Source of the DNA: CAWATZ01 sp963784995
GTDB taxonomy: Bacteria > Planctomycetota > Planctomycetia > Gemmatales > Gemmataceae
NCBI GenBank assembly: GCA_963784995.1
Contig: CAWATZ010000012.1
Location: 62,001 to 126,000, forward strand
Direction of reading: 5' to 3'
Length of the DNA stretch: 64,000 nt
Shown here in pieces: positions 21,201 through 32,800 of the stretch. The translations under genes were made by a program, and so were the position numbers. Each line of letters opens with the position of its first letter. Position 1 is the stretch's first letter. The notes below the pieces were generated by a model. It saw nothing but the letters and a program-made list of their open reading frames with translations. It ran no database searches and had not been told where the DNA came from.

Positions 21201-24200
21201 CAAGGTCGCGGCCGTGGCACTGGCATCCTGAATGGTGCCCGTCCCGGACAGCGCGCAAAGGACTGGCTGAACCCATTCAGGGTCACCGTGGCCCCGCTGG
21301 CAACGGTGAGACTGGAAGAAGCTCCAAAGGCGGTTGCGGACCCGGCGAGCAGAACGCCGCCGTTGACCGTGGTCGAGCCGGAATACGAGTCGGCGCCGGC
21401 CAGAGTCAAGGTGCCGGTGCCTGCCTTGGTCAGGCTGCCGCTGCCGGTGAGCTGGCCGCTGACCGTGGTGCTGGCATTGTCACCGCCGGTGATCAGCACC
21501 GCGCTGCTGGTGCCATCCAGAATGATGACCGAGGTGGCCACGCTGTCGGCCAGCGAGTTGAACGTCACGTGGCCGTACTGGATCACCAGGTTGATCTGCT
21601 TGCTGACGCTGACGTCCTCGCTGAAGATGCCAGGCGTGCCCGTGCCGCCGCCAGTGTCGCCGTTGACCACAATGGTGCCCAGGGCCGGAATGGCGGCGAT
21701 GGCGGCATTGACGCTGGCGAAAGCGTTGGTGCCGATCGTGGCAGGCTGGTTGCCGGCCATCACGGGGTCGGCATCCGTGATCATTGTCCCATTGGCCAGC
21801 CCGGCCCAGCGGTCATCGGCGTAATAGATCGGCGCTGACCGGGTCAGCACCACGTCGTGACCGCTGGTCCCGGCCGTATAGCTGATCGTGAACTGCTCAC
21901 CCGCCGCAGTCACCGTCGCGCCCTGGGCGAGCCCGGTGAACGTCCCGGTGATCGCCGAGCCGCCATTGTTGACCAGAATGTCAAACGTCGTTCCGCCGAT
22001 CGCATTGAAATTGTTCAGAACCGACAGGTTCAGAGTGGCGCCGGTGAGGTTGATGGTGCCGGTGCCGACGATCTGGTCGTAGCTGGTCCCCGCCGTGGTC
22101 CCATTCAGCGCGACGTTGAGGGCCCCGGTCGAGCCAAAGGAGAGGTTGCCGACGGTCAGCTGGCCGGTCGTGGTGGGAGAATCGCCGGCGGTCAGGGCGC
22201 CGTTAACCACCACGGGAGCGGCAATTGTGCCGCTGCCCGTAACGCCTGAGACAGCCGTGCCGCCCAGGGTGGCGCCGCTGGCCACGGTGACCGAACTCGC
22301 CAGGCTGCCATCCACCAGCAGTTCTCCGGCTTTGACCTGGGTGCCACCCGTGTAGGTGTCGGCTCCGGTCAAGTCCCAGGTGCCGGCTCCCATCTTGACG
22401 ACCGAGGTCGCTCCGCTCCCGTCGGCCAGCACGGAGGCAAGGGTGTTGCCTCCGGTGTTCGTGCCGGTCAAGGTCAGAGTCGCCGCCCCCGATCCGCTGA
22501 ACGTCACTGGAGCGGAAGTCGCCAGTGTGATGGGGCCAGAGCCCGAGGCGTCCAGAGTGCCGCCGTTGCCCGTCACCGTGATGCTGTAGGCGGGCGAGGT
22601 GCCTGCTGCTCCGGTGTACTGGAAGGTGCCGCCGTCCAGGGTCAAGGCACTGGCGGCCGCCGGCAGGCTGCTCACGCCCGGGAAGCTCAGCACGGCATTG
22701 CCACTGACCGTCGTCGTTCCCGTGGAGTTGTCCGTGCCGCTCAGGGTCAAGGTCGCCGTGCCGGTCGCCGGGCCGTTCACGACGAGGTTTACTCCCTGAT
22801 TGCTGGTGCTGGCCCCCCCGTATTGGAAGAAGGTATTGGTGATCTTCCCGCCGAAGTTCCCATTCGTGTTCTGGGTCACGGTCAGCGTGGACGCAGTGGA
22901 GGTGTTGCCATCGGTGATGAGCGCGTTACCGCTGCCGGAAGACGACAGGTTGGACACCACCGCATTGAAGCCGTTGAGGAACAGGTAGGCATTGTAGGCG
23001 ACCGTGGGTCCGCCATTGTTCGATGGGCCGCTTGTCGGGTTGAACGTCAAGACGTTCCCCTGGGTCAGCGCGTTGGCGTTGTCCAGATAGACGGCGCCAC
23101 GATCGATTTCCAGTTTGCCCGTGAAGGTGTTGGCGGCATCCAGGACAAACGGGACTTCCACCGGGTTGCCGGTGGTGTTGTTGTCCTGGGCAATGAAGGT
23201 CAGACCACCACTGCCGGAAATGGGTTGCGTGAACACGGCATCCGCGCTCAGGCCATACACGGCAAAACCGTTGTGGTTTGTCTTGCCAAAGACATAACGC
23301 TGCGCACTCCCCAGATTGACAGGGACCCCGACTGTCGTGCCCCAGTTCGCGGTGGAGCCGTCCTGGTCGTTGAAATTGAAATAGATGTCCGGGTTGGTGG
23401 TGCCGTTATCGGTGGTCGAGGTCAGGTTCAGCGTGCCGATGCTGCTGGTACTGACGCCGGTGATTACCGCATTCGGAGTCGCGGAGCCATCTGCCAGCAG
23501 ATCGAGAGTGCCGGAGGAATTGACGCTGGCCCCCGAGGCGATCGTGAGTTTCCGGGCCACGGCCAGCGTGATGGTGGGCAGTCCAAGCGTGCCGCTGTTG
23601 ACCGTGACGTTGCCGGTGTACAGCGTCAGACCGTTGGCACTGTTGAAGGCCAGGTTGTTGGTGAACGTCACCGTGCCCGTGTCATTGGAGGTCACGGTCC
23701 CGGTCGTGCCCGTGAAGACACCGCTGAAGACGGCGTTGCCGGCATCGGTGATGGTGAGCGGGTTGGTGCCGTTGGCAATCGTGCCGCCGATGGTCAGGGT
23801 GGTAGCGGCGTTGGCAATGTCGATGGTGCCGCCGCCGCTGCCCAGGGTGAAGCCGTGGTCGGTGCTGGCCGTTGTACCGGTGTACAGAAGGGTAGCGCCG
23901 CCTTCCAGGACGAGGTTGCCAGCGGCGTTGCTCGAGGCTCCGATGGAACTTGGGCTGCCGCTGTTGGCCAGCGTGCTGATACTGAGGACGGGGCCGTTAA
24001 CCGTTGTCGTTCCGGTGTAGCTGCTGCTGGTCCCGGAGAGGGTGAAAGTGTCCGTCCCGGAGCCGGTGAAGACCACGCTCAAGGTGCCGCCTCCGGTGCC
24101 GTCCTGGAGGACGCCGCTGAAGGTGGTCGTGCCGGCGCTGGGAACGCCCACCGTCAAGGTCGCGGCCGTAGCGCTGGCGTCCTGAATGGTGCCTGCACTG

Positions 24201-27200
24201 GGCTGCAGCGCGGCGAAGGACTGGCTGTACCCATTCAGGGTCAGGGTCGCCCCGCTGGCAACGGTGAGACTGGAAGAAGCTCCAAAGGCCGTTGCGGACC
24301 CGGCGAGCAGAACGCCGCCGTTGACCGTTGTCGAGCCGGAGTACGAGTCGGTGCCGGCCAGGGTCATGGTGCCGGTGCCTGCCTTGGTCAGGGAGCCGGC
24401 GCCGATGATCTGGCCGCTGACCGCGGTGCTGGCATTGTCTCCGCCCGTGATCAGCACCGCGCTGCTGGCGCCATCCAGAGTGATAACCGAGACGGCAACG
24501 CTGTCGGCCAGCGAGTTGAACGTCACGTTGCCATACTGGATCACCAGGTTGATCGCCTTGTTGACGTTGACGTCTTCGCTGAAGATGCCAGGCGTCGCGC
24601 CTGTGCCTCCGGAGTTACCGTAGGAAGCGTTACTGGTCGAATCGCCATTGACGATGACTGTGGCTGTGCTTCCGGCAGGAATGGCGGCGATGGCGGCATT
24701 GACACTGGTGAAGGCGTTGGTGCCGATGGTAGCCATCACGCCGGAGATCAGCGGGTTGGCAGTGACCGTGGCTCCATTGGACAGTCCTGTCCAGCGCTCA
24801 TCGACGTAATAGATCGGCGAGGCCACGCGGGTCAGCACCACGTCGTGACCGCTGGTCCCGCCGGTGTAGCTGATCGTGAACTGGTCGAGGCCCGCGGTAA
24901 CCGTTGCGCCCTGGGCGAGGCCGACGAACGTCCCGGTGATCGCCGAGCCGCCGTTGTTGACCAGAATGTCAAAGGTCGTTCCGGGGGCGGGGTTGAAGCC
25001 GACCTGAGTGGTTAAGTTGAGGGTGGCTCCGGTGAGGTTGACGGTGCCGGTAGCAGCGAACTGGTCGAAGCCGCTCCCCGCGGTGGTCCCGTTCAGGGCG
25101 ACGTTGAGGCCCCCGGCCGAGCCAAAAGAGAGGTTGCCGACAGTGAGCTGGCCGGTGGGCGAGGTGGCATCGCCGGCGGTGAGGGTGCCATTGACGACCA
25201 CGGGAGCGGTAACGGTGCCAGTGCCCGCAGTGGCTGAGGCAGCGCCGCCCAGGGTGGCGCCGCTGGCCACGGTGACCGAACTGGCCAGGCTGCCATCCAC
25301 CAGCAGTTCCCCGGCATTGACCTGAGTGCCGCCCGTGTAGGTGTCGGCTCCGGTCAGGTCCCAGGTGCCGGCTCCCGTCTTGACAACCGCGGTCGCTCCG
25401 CTCCCGTCGGCCAGCACGGAGGCAAGGGTGTTGCCTCCGGTGTTCGTGCCGGTCAAGGTCAGGGTCGTCGCCCCACTGCCGCCGAAGACAATGGAGCCGG
25501 TGTTGGTGAAGGCGACCGGTCCTGTCCCCGAGGCATCCAGAGTGGCGCTGGTGCCCATGACCGTGAACAGTCGATCGGTGCTGGTCGCCGGTCCGGTGTA
25601 CTGCAGCGTGGTCCCCGCGTCCAGGATCAGGTTGGTCGCCGCATTGGATGAGGCCCCGATGCTGCTGGGGGAGTTGCCCAGGCCATTGGCCACGCTCGTG
25701 CCGCCATTGGCCAGTTTTGCCACGCTCAGCGTGCCGCCGGCGATGGTGGTCGTCCCCGAGTAGGCGCTGCTGCCCGTCAGAGACAGAGGCGCGGAGCCCA
25801 TCTTGACAATGGACAGCGTCTCGTAGGTTCCACCATCGCCCGTGCCGTCGTCGTTGGGCCCGTCATTGATCTGGCCGTTGAACACCCCGGCGGTGGTCTG
25901 GTCAATGGTAAGTGTGGAATTGGCCTCCTGACCCAGGGCGACGCCGAGTGTCGCGCCGTTGTTGTTGTAATTCGTGCCGCCGTTGGTCTGGTTCAGGGCG
26001 CCGTTGCGGATGAACGAGGTGGTGCCCGCCGCGCTCACGTCGTTCAGCGACCCGATGGTGACGTTGTAGCCCCAGAGGTACAGCGCCGCCTGGTCCTGCG
26101 TATTGGGATCAACGACACTGTCGAAGGTGACGCTGTTGGCTGCGGTAAGAGCTTTATTGTTGGTCAGATCCAGGTCGGCATTGGCAATGGCCACGGCCCC
26201 GGTAAAGGCCGGGACTCCCGCATAAGGACCGCTGGTCAGATCGCCGCTGTTGTCCGCATTCAGCACGAAGTGCGTGTTGCGGTTACTGTTGTTGTTCAGC
26301 CCCTCGAATTGCAGCGTGGCCGAGCCGGTGATCGGAGCGTCCAAGCGCAGGTCGCCGGCGTAGCGGCTGACGTCGTTGCGGTTCGTCTTGCCGACGATCC
26401 ACTGCGTTCCGGAATTGCCCACGTCAACAACGGCGGTGATGACGCCTCCCCAGGGCCCGCCATCACCGCCGCTGGGCCCATAGTCTCCAGTCAGGCTCGG
26501 GTTGGTCACGCTCGCGGAAGCGTTCCGCAACTGGAGCGTTCCGGGGCCAGCAACTTCTGTCGTATACACGCTGCCGGAAGGATCGGTGGCCAGGGTGCCG
26601 GTGCAGGTAAAGATGGCCCCGGCAGCGATCGACAGATCGCGAACTCCGCCGGGCCGATAGCCGTCGTTCAAACGGATGCTGCCGCTCTGTAACGTTCCCG
26701 CGTTGACGGTGACATTGCCGGTGCTGATCGATCCGTAGACGGTGGCACTGTTGGCGCTGCCGAAGGCCAGGTTGCTGGTGAACGTCACCGTGCCCGTGTC
26801 GGCCGCGGTAAGTCCCTTGGTCACGGTGCCTGTCGTGCCCGTGAAGACCCCGCTAAAGCTGTCGTTGCCGGCGCCCGTGAAGGTGAGCGAGTTAGTGCCG
26901 TTGGCGATGTCGCCGCCAAACGCCAGGGTGCTGCCGCTGGGGGCGACGTTAATGACGAGGTTGCTACCCAGGGTGAGCCCACTGGTGATCTGGTCAGCGC
27001 CTCCCGAAGTCTTGGCGATCGTCGCCGAACCGCTGGAGACAGCCAGCGTCAGCGAGCCGCCGTTAGGAGCGATGGTGAAGGTGTTGGCGCCCGAGGAGGC
27101 CCCGACGTTCAGAGTACCGACAGTGATCGCCGTGTCGAGGTTAATGGTCTCGTTGCCGGCGAGGGCCGACGTTACGTTGGCAACGTCCCCAGTCGCTTGC

Positions 27201-27424
27201 GGGTAAGTCCCCGTACCGCCGCTGACGCTCCAGTTCGCGGGATTTGTCCAATCGTAAGCGCCAGCGGCGGTTGGCAACCAGGTGTACGTCGTCGGCGTGA
27301 TGCGTGATTCCAAGGCTTCCAGTTGCAAGGATGCATAGCGTCTTCTGACGTCCCGCTTGACAGTTCCCCCGATGTTGATGAGTTTTGCGACGCGGTTGAA
27401 ACAGCTCAATGAATTCCGGTCCAT
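15258..27424 (-). CDS. Giant surface protein B: three beta-helix modules, Ig-like domains, cohesin/dockerin-like C-terminus (frameshifted)
   Basis: ATG 27424 has GAGGAG six bases upstream. The protein would be about 4,050 residues. It starts with LEALESRITP (35-44). Three tandem ~1,000-residue modules follow, each built of autotransporter-associated beta-strand repeats (GTWDLTGADTYTGGTQV, GELLVDGS, VASGATLGG) and ending in GTSGHDVVLT near 24,830, 21,840 and 18,920. Then come three putative-Ig domains, about four invasin-type Ig-like domains, and a C-terminal block with cohesin-like and dockerin-like segments shared with gene C. There is no autotransporter barrel. The frame breaks near 21,245, where four bases are missing relative to the internal paralogous copy at 24,200. 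A second break near 15,355 is suspected: the alternative frame ends at 15283 with a more typical tail. A fibrous surface protein is inferred. Confidence 0.8.
15899..17519 (-). repeat. Near-identical block shared with gene C (copy in B)
   Basis: This stretch aligns without a gap to 30398-32018 (constant offset 14,499). By eye I found only about six substitutions (for example near 16613, 17252, 17262, 17403 and 17450). Immediately outside, the two genes remain homologous but differ every few bases. It codes the cohesin-like and dockerin-like C-terminal part of both proteins. Confidence 0.9.
18900..27250 (-). repeat. Three tandem ~3-kb beta-helix modules in gene B
   Basis: The PIYY(A/V)D(D/E)RW(A/T)GL module start recurs about 2,990 bp apart (near 24,810 and 21,820), and the module end GTSGHDVVLT recurs three times. 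Each module contains similar sub-blocks in the same order: YFGKTNHNGF-type text, NLSSSGSGNA, VTGNGGTLDASG, TLTGTNTGGNTLASVLADGSG. The DNA is similar but visibly diverged, so these duplications are older than the block shared with gene C. Confidence 0.8.
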
Positions 27425-28169
27425 TGTGAACTCCTCGGTAGGGCATCATGGCAGCAACTCAAGTGATGGAGTTGGTGCTGGAAGCAGGTTTGGCACGCTG
27501 GAAAGACGACTGTTGCCAAGGGTCCTTATCTCGCTCCCTATTGTCCTTGGCCCGGGCCGGGCGAGCTAACGGTTTTCCGGAACACCATCCTCTGGTGATG
27601 CGGGAATGCCTGAATTCGTTTCTTCCGTGAATGTGGTTTGGCGGGAACCAGCTTCCGTGTGGTGTGGACAGCAGCAGGTGATTGCCGGGCTTGAACTCCA
27701 ATCTGAGGGCGGCGAAGTATTTCTGACTCTGAATGTCGGTGAACTCTCCACCAGGAGGCCAGCTCAGGAAAGCCTTTTGTCCTTGCGAGTGAACGTAGCG
27801 CCAGGTAGGCTGCGAGAATCTGGCGCTCCGTTCAAAGCGGGGTTGTTTTACAATTTGATTCCGTGGATTTGATGAAGAGGCAAATAAGCTTGCACGAAGA
27901 AACGAAGTAACTTCTAAGCGGTGCAGGATTGCTCACCATGAATGTCGTTGAACTCCCCACCAACTGGCACCCGTGCAAGCACGTTGCGGGGCTCATGGCA
28001 CTCGCCAAGAGGGGACAGCTGGATTAACCGGTCCCCGCGTGCGGCCCCTGGTCCTCACCATTTCCCCACAATACGTTCTCAGGTTATTCACGCGACAATG
28101 CCACGCTGCCCGCCAATAATGATCGCATCGTGATTCCCCCGAACGTTTCCCCGATTGGAGGTTCGTCCG
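27425..28169. other. Divergent promoter region between giant gene B and a DUF1559 gene
   Basis: This 745-bp, comparatively A/T-rich gap lies between two divergent starts. It contains a bipartite motif (27867-27901) also found upstream of gene C, and an imperfect 24-bp direct repeat (27730-27753 and 27939-27962, two mismatches). The second copy opens a 29-codon frame (27937-28026, MNVVELPTNWHPCKHVAGL...). No long gene is convincing; the frame at 27606-27872 has no recognisable features. Confidence 0.5.
27867..27901 (-). promoter_or_regulatory. Bipartite motif upstream of gene B
   Basis: In the direction of gene B the motif reads TTCTTCGTG, 18 bases, CATCAAAT. Exactly the same two boxes with exactly 18 bases between them occur at 42092-42126 upstream of gene C. 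The spacer itself is not conserved. It may be a promoter or activator site common to the two giant genes. It lies 443 bases from the start of B, so a long leader would be needed if it is a promoter. Confidence 0.4.
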
Positions 28170-29153
28170 ATGCGAAATCGTTCGGCCTTTACCCTGATCG
28201 AACTGCTGGTCGTGATCGCGATCATTGCGATCCTGATTGGCCTGCTGCTGCCCGCCGTCCAGAAAGTTCGCGAAGCCGCTGCCCGAACGCAGTGCCAGAA
28301 CAACCTCAAGCAGATTGGCCTGGCCATCCACAACTACCATGAAACGTACCAGTCCGTGCCGAGCATCGGCGACTGGAACGCGGAATTTCGCACCAATTCG
28401 TTCCCGGCCCCCAGCTGCGGGGGCGGTTTGACCTCTCCCGACGGTGCCACCGGCACCTGGCTCGTCCACTTGCTGCCCTACCTGGAGCAGACGCCTCTTT
28501 ATGAGCAGTTCTATACCGCGGCCCCGCTGAGTAACACGACCTTTAGCAACGCCACCTTCAACGCCTTTGACGCCGTGACGACGAAGGTTGTCAAGAATTT
28601 CCTCTGTCCCTCGGACGGCAGCAGCCCCAATTTCACGCTCAGTGAGGGCGGGACGAATTATGCGCTCGGCAGTTATGTCGGCAACGTGACGGTCTTCAAC
28701 CCGGTGCAGCTGGGGTCGTTCCAGACCGCCATGCCGGACGGCACCTCGAACACGGTCATGGTGGCCGAGCGCATCCTGAACTGTGACGTGTCCGGCCAGC
28801 TCTATTTCAGCGCTGCCGGCACCCACTTTACCGGCCCTTGCTGGGCCTGGCTCTACCCCGACCACGGCGACGGCGCCCAGGGGCCCGCGTTCGGCTGGAG
28901 GACCGCCAACGTTTCCGGTAGCGGCACCATCACCGATTTACGGACCGATTTCGCCGACGGGCCCACGCCGTTCCAGGTCAACGTTACATCCGCCACCTGC
29001 GACATCTACGTAACGCAGAGCGTTCACAGCGCCATGCAGGTGATCCTGGGCGACGGCAGCGTCCGTGGCTGTGCCGGGACCATGGCCAAGGCCACCTGGG
29101 TCCACGCCTGCACCCCCAACGATGGCGTTGCCCCAAACGGTCCCGATTGGTAA
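28170..29153 (+). CDS. DUF1559 (pseudopilin-like) protein
   Basis: The start is ATG 28170 with GGAGG eight bases upstream. The first residues, MRNRSAFTLIELLVVIAII, are a type IV pilin/pseudopilin prepilin leader with the conserved Glu, followed by a hydrophobic helix and the family signature LLLPAVQKVREAAARTQCQNNLKQIGLAIHNYH. The 327-residue body has the DUF1559 pattern: CPSDGS, a DGTSNTVMVAERI motif, and a C-terminal GDGSVRGCAGTM motif. The family is hugely expanded in planctomycetes. Members are thought to be processed by prepilin peptidase and to sit in the cell envelope, with unknown individual roles. The lipoprotein gene begins 21 bases downstream and is probably co-transcribed. Confidence 0.92.
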   Translation: MRNRSAFTLIELLVVIAIIAILIGLLLPAVQKVREAAARTQCQNNLKQIGLAIHNYHETYQSVPSIGDWNAEFRTNSFPAPSCGGGLTSPDGATGTWLVHLLPYLEQTPLYEQFYTAAPLSNTTFSNATFNAFDAVTTKVVKNFLCPSDGSSPNFTLSEGGTNYALGSYVGNVTVFNPVQLGSFQTAMPDGTSNTVMVAERILNCDVSGQLYFSAAGTHFTGPCWAWLYPDHGDGAQGPAFGWRTANVSGSGTITDLRTDFADGPTPFQVNVTSATCDIYVTQSVHSAMQVILGDGSVRGCAGTMAKATWVHACTPNDGVAPNGPDW

Positions 29154-29174
29154 CCAGCCGCGAGGCCCTGACTT

Positions 29175-29606
29175 ATGCCGTCACGAACGTGGTGTATGCT
29201 GGGGTTGGCCTGGCTGGTGCTGCTGCCGTTCTGCTCCGGCTGCTGGGGCGAGCGAGTGGTGTCGGTCACAGGCACGGCAACCCTGGCCGGCGAGCCGGTC
29301 CCGGACCTGGTCATCAACTTCGTTCCGGAGAAAGGGGAAAGGAGTTTCGCGCTCACCGATGCGCAGGGGAGATTCACCATGCGCACCTCCTCGGGGCGAC
29401 TCGGTGTTGTGGCGGGCACCCACAAAATTTGGGTCCAGCTTCGACCGGCTGGCCTCAAGGACGACAAGGAACTGCAGCAGCGGTTCGCCGAGCGCCAGGC
29501 AGACCCAAAGATTGCGGCGATGCTGAAGCAGTACGGCAGTTACGAAACAACGCCGATCACCAAGGAAATCCAGCACGCGGAAGACATCAAGCTGACGCTG
29601 GATTGA
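29175..29606 (+). CDS. Small lipoprotein with a carboxypeptidase-regulatory-like fold
   Basis: The 143-residue product has a lipoprotein signal (hydrophobic LGLAWLVLLPF, then CSGC as the lipobox). The mature part, VSVTGTATLAGEPVPDLVINFVPEKG...FALTDAQGRFTMRT, is the typical strand pattern of transthyretin-like/carboxypeptidase-regulatory domains, which are beta-sandwiches in exported proteins. In planctomycetes this family regularly follows a DUF1559 gene, as here. A partner role at the membrane surface is an inference. The plus-strand operon ends at the hairpin at 29741-29775. Confidence 0.85.
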   Translation: MPSRTWCMLGLAWLVLLPFCSGCWGERVVSVTGTATLAGEPVPDLVINFVPEKGERSFALTDAQGRFTMRTSSGRLGVVAGTHKIWVQLRPAGLKDDKELQQRFAERQADPKIAAMLKQYGSYETTPITKEIQHAEDIKLTLD

Positions 29607-29740
29607 CGGCAAGCAGGGCATAAACCTGGCCAGATCCACGACGGTCAGGACAACTCGACGAAGAATCCGCGAGGGTCCCGGCTCAGCGAACGATTCCCCA
29701 GGAACAACCGGACGCTCTCGGCCCTCCCCAGGAACCGAGC

Positions 29741-29775
29741 CTCGGGACGTTTCCCTGCGGGGGAAACGTCCCGAG
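29741..29775. terminator. Bidirectional hairpin between convergent genes
   Basis: A perfect 15-bp inverted repeat with a five-base loop (29741-29755 and 29761-29775) is followed on the plus strand by a T-rich stretch (CTTTTTCGTTTTTCC). It lies between the end of the lipoprotein gene (29606) and the end of giant gene C (29802), so it can serve both strands. Confidence 0.8.
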
Positions 29776-29801
29776 AAGGACTTTTTCGTTTTTCCTGCGC
29801 A

Positions 29802-32800
29802 CTAACGATCGCTACCCCAGAGGTTGGGCGGTGAGCCGTTCCCTGCTTCCAGAGCAAAGACGTCGCCCTGAAACACCTGGTCGTTGGCACTGGTGTCGTT
29901 CTCAGCCGACGTCAGGAGGCTTGCCACAGGCAACCATCCCGGCACCGCTTCTTGGTTCTTCCAATCCAACGTCTCCAGCGCCCAGGTTGCGGGTTCCGTT
30001 GGCGTGCTTGCCGATCCAGTCTGGTTGCTCAGCGTTCCCTGCAGAATCCGGCTGGCGGAGATACTCTCCACATTTGCACTGAATCCCGTATCTGCCGACC
30101 CGACCGGAATCCCGGTCAACGACACCGTCTCCACCAGGCTTGACCCGCTGCCGGCTTCCGGCAGCGACAGGGTGTACGGCCCCTGGTTGTCATAGACCTC
30201 GGTCGCGATCGTTCCCTTGCCAGTGGGATCAACCGCAGACACCAGGCTCACCGTGGTCGAGGAGACACTCGTCCCTGGGATAGCCTGGAACGTCAGCGTG
30301 ACCAGGCTGCCGCCCAGCGAACTGCTGATCGGCGTCGCACTGAACAGCGTGATGCCAATCTGCCCCGTGGTCGCATTCACTGCCGACTGCAACGTCCAGT
30401 CCGTCCCCGCAGCCGGCACTGTTCCTAACCGAATGCTGCCCGGGAGCACCTGCAGCACCTTGGGATCATACGTCAACGCCAGCGTGGCCTCGGTCATGCC
30501 TGTGCTGCCGGCCGGGTGTGGATCGTCGATGTTCACCGGCACGGTTACGGTGCTTCCCGGTCCGATCTGCACCTGGCTGGGCAGGCTGAGAACCGGGTCG
30601 GGGCCGGTTGGGTTGTTGCTGGGAGCGCCCGGATAGGTGGGCATCTGGGCCACGGTGGTGCCGTTGAGATAGCGGTTGAGCAGGGTGGCGTCGGCCGAGG
30701 TCAGCTTGTCCGTGCCCGAGGTCTTGCCGATGCCCGCGCCCGCAATGTCGCCCAGAATCACCGGATCGACCACCGGGAAGGCGGCGAAGCCGGAGTCCAC
30801 TCCGGAGGTGGCACGCGTCAGCAGCACACTGTCGGCACTGGTGTAGGTGCCGCTGCCGGTGGTGTTGCCCAGGAAGGCCACCACCTGCACGCCGTCGTCG
30901 CCGACGGTCGTCAGCGGTGTCGTGCCGGCCATCAGCACCGTGCTGCTCCAGTGCAGCAGGGCCTTGGATTTGTAGGCGGCGCCGCTGGGCACGGTCGCTT
31001 GCAGGCTGCCCAGGATGACCGCGCCGGAGCCCAGCGCCGTGGAACTGCTGAAGTCGAGGATGGCGTTGCCGGGCGTCGAGGCCGCGTCCAGGGTGAAGGT
31101 CGCTCCCGACAGCGTGGTGGTTGCCCCCGTGACGTTCAGCAGGCTGGCGTTGTATTGCAGCGTCAGCGTGCCCGAGGTGACGCCGGCGCCATTGCTCAGG
31201 GCGATGGGGATGCCATTGGTCGAATTGTTGGGCAGGTTGATGGCGTGGGCACTGTCCGGTCCGCGCGCGAAGTCGGGAACACTGACCACGACGGCCGAGG
31301 AAGCCGTGACCGTGAAGGTGGTGACGTAATTGGCACTGCCGCCATTGTCCTGGCCATCCAAGGGCACGTTACTGGTGTCGCGCAAGGCGTTGCTGCCGCT
31401 GACCAGGGTGACGGTGTAAGAGTCGGCCGGCAGCAGCCCGGCCGTGCTGCCGCCGTAGGTGGGATCGGTCTTGATGAAGGTGAAGCCGGTGTTGCTGCTG
31501 TTGACCAGCAGCGAGCCGGTGATCGCACCGCTGTTCTGCCCGACCAGAGTGACCTCGGCGGGACCATAGCCAGCGGAGGCAGCGTCATAGAGGTGCAGCG
31601 GGCTGGTGCTGCTATCGACAAAGGGCTTGCTGAAAGCGACCGTGAAGCCGCTGGGCGTCTGCGTGAACGAGGTGACGAACAGGTCATTGGGCGTGTTCGT
31701 GAGGCTGAACGACGCTGGCGTGCCGACTCCGCTGGTGGAGGCGGTGACGCTGTAGCTGCCGACCACGCCGTTGGCCGCGACGGCCACGCTGGCCTGGCCG
31801 TTGCTGCCTGTGGTGGCCGTGGCCCCGCTGGGGAAGGTGACGCTGGCGCCACTGCCTGGTCCGGCGAAGGTGACGGTGACGTTGGGAACCAGGTTGCCGT
31901 AGGTGTCCTTCACCGTCGCCACCAGGGGGCTGGCGAAAGTGCTGCTCACGAGGGCACTCTGGTTGGAGCCGGAGGTGACGACGATGCTGGCGGCCGCGCC
32001 GGCTGTGTTGGTCAGACTGAAGACGGCTGGTGTGCTGACGCCGTTGACAAACGCCTCCACGCTGTAGGTGCCGGCGATGGTGTTGGCGGTGAAGGCTTCC
32101 GACAGCTGGCCGGTGGAGTCGGTGATGCCGCCGATGCCAGCAAAGCCATTGCTGAAACTGCCTCCCGGACCGCCTCCCGGACCGGCGAAAGTGACGCTGA
32201 CTCCCGGGAGGGGATCGCCGACGCTGTCCTTGACAATGACCTTCAGGGGGCTGGCGAAGGCGGAGTTGACCGTGCCGGACTGGGCCGAACCGGAAACCAC
32301 CGTGACGCTGGCGGGTGCCCCGAGATTGACCGTCTGCGTGGACTGGGTGGACTGACTGCCGGCCAGGTTGGCATCGCCGCCGTAGACGGCAAAGATGTTG
32401 TGGGTGCCGGCCGTCAGGGTGGAGACACCGATAGTCACCGAGCCGCTGGTGAGCATCCCTGAACCAACAACGGCATTGCCGTTGCTGGCATCTTCCAGCG
32501 TCACCGATTCGCCGTTGGCCGGCGAACCGCTGACACTGACCAGGAAGTTCACTGTCTGGCCGGCGGTGGAAGGATTCGGTCCGTTATCTGTAAGAGTGGT
32601 GGTTGTGGGGGTCAGGATTTTCTGGGCCACGGTGGTGGACTGGCTTGGTTGGTGGCTGCCGTCGCCGCCGTAGACGGCGAAGATGTTGTGTGTGCCGACG
32701 GACAGGGCTCCGGCGGCCACAGTGAGGGTCGCCGTTCCATTCAACAGCGTGCCCGTTGCCGGCACGACGGCATTGCCGTTGCTGGCATCTTCCAGCGTGA

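Noticed and set aside
4502..27424. Classical type V autotransporters
   Set aside because: Autotransporter-associated beta-strand repeats occur in gene B, but no C-terminal beta-barrel is present in A, B or C.
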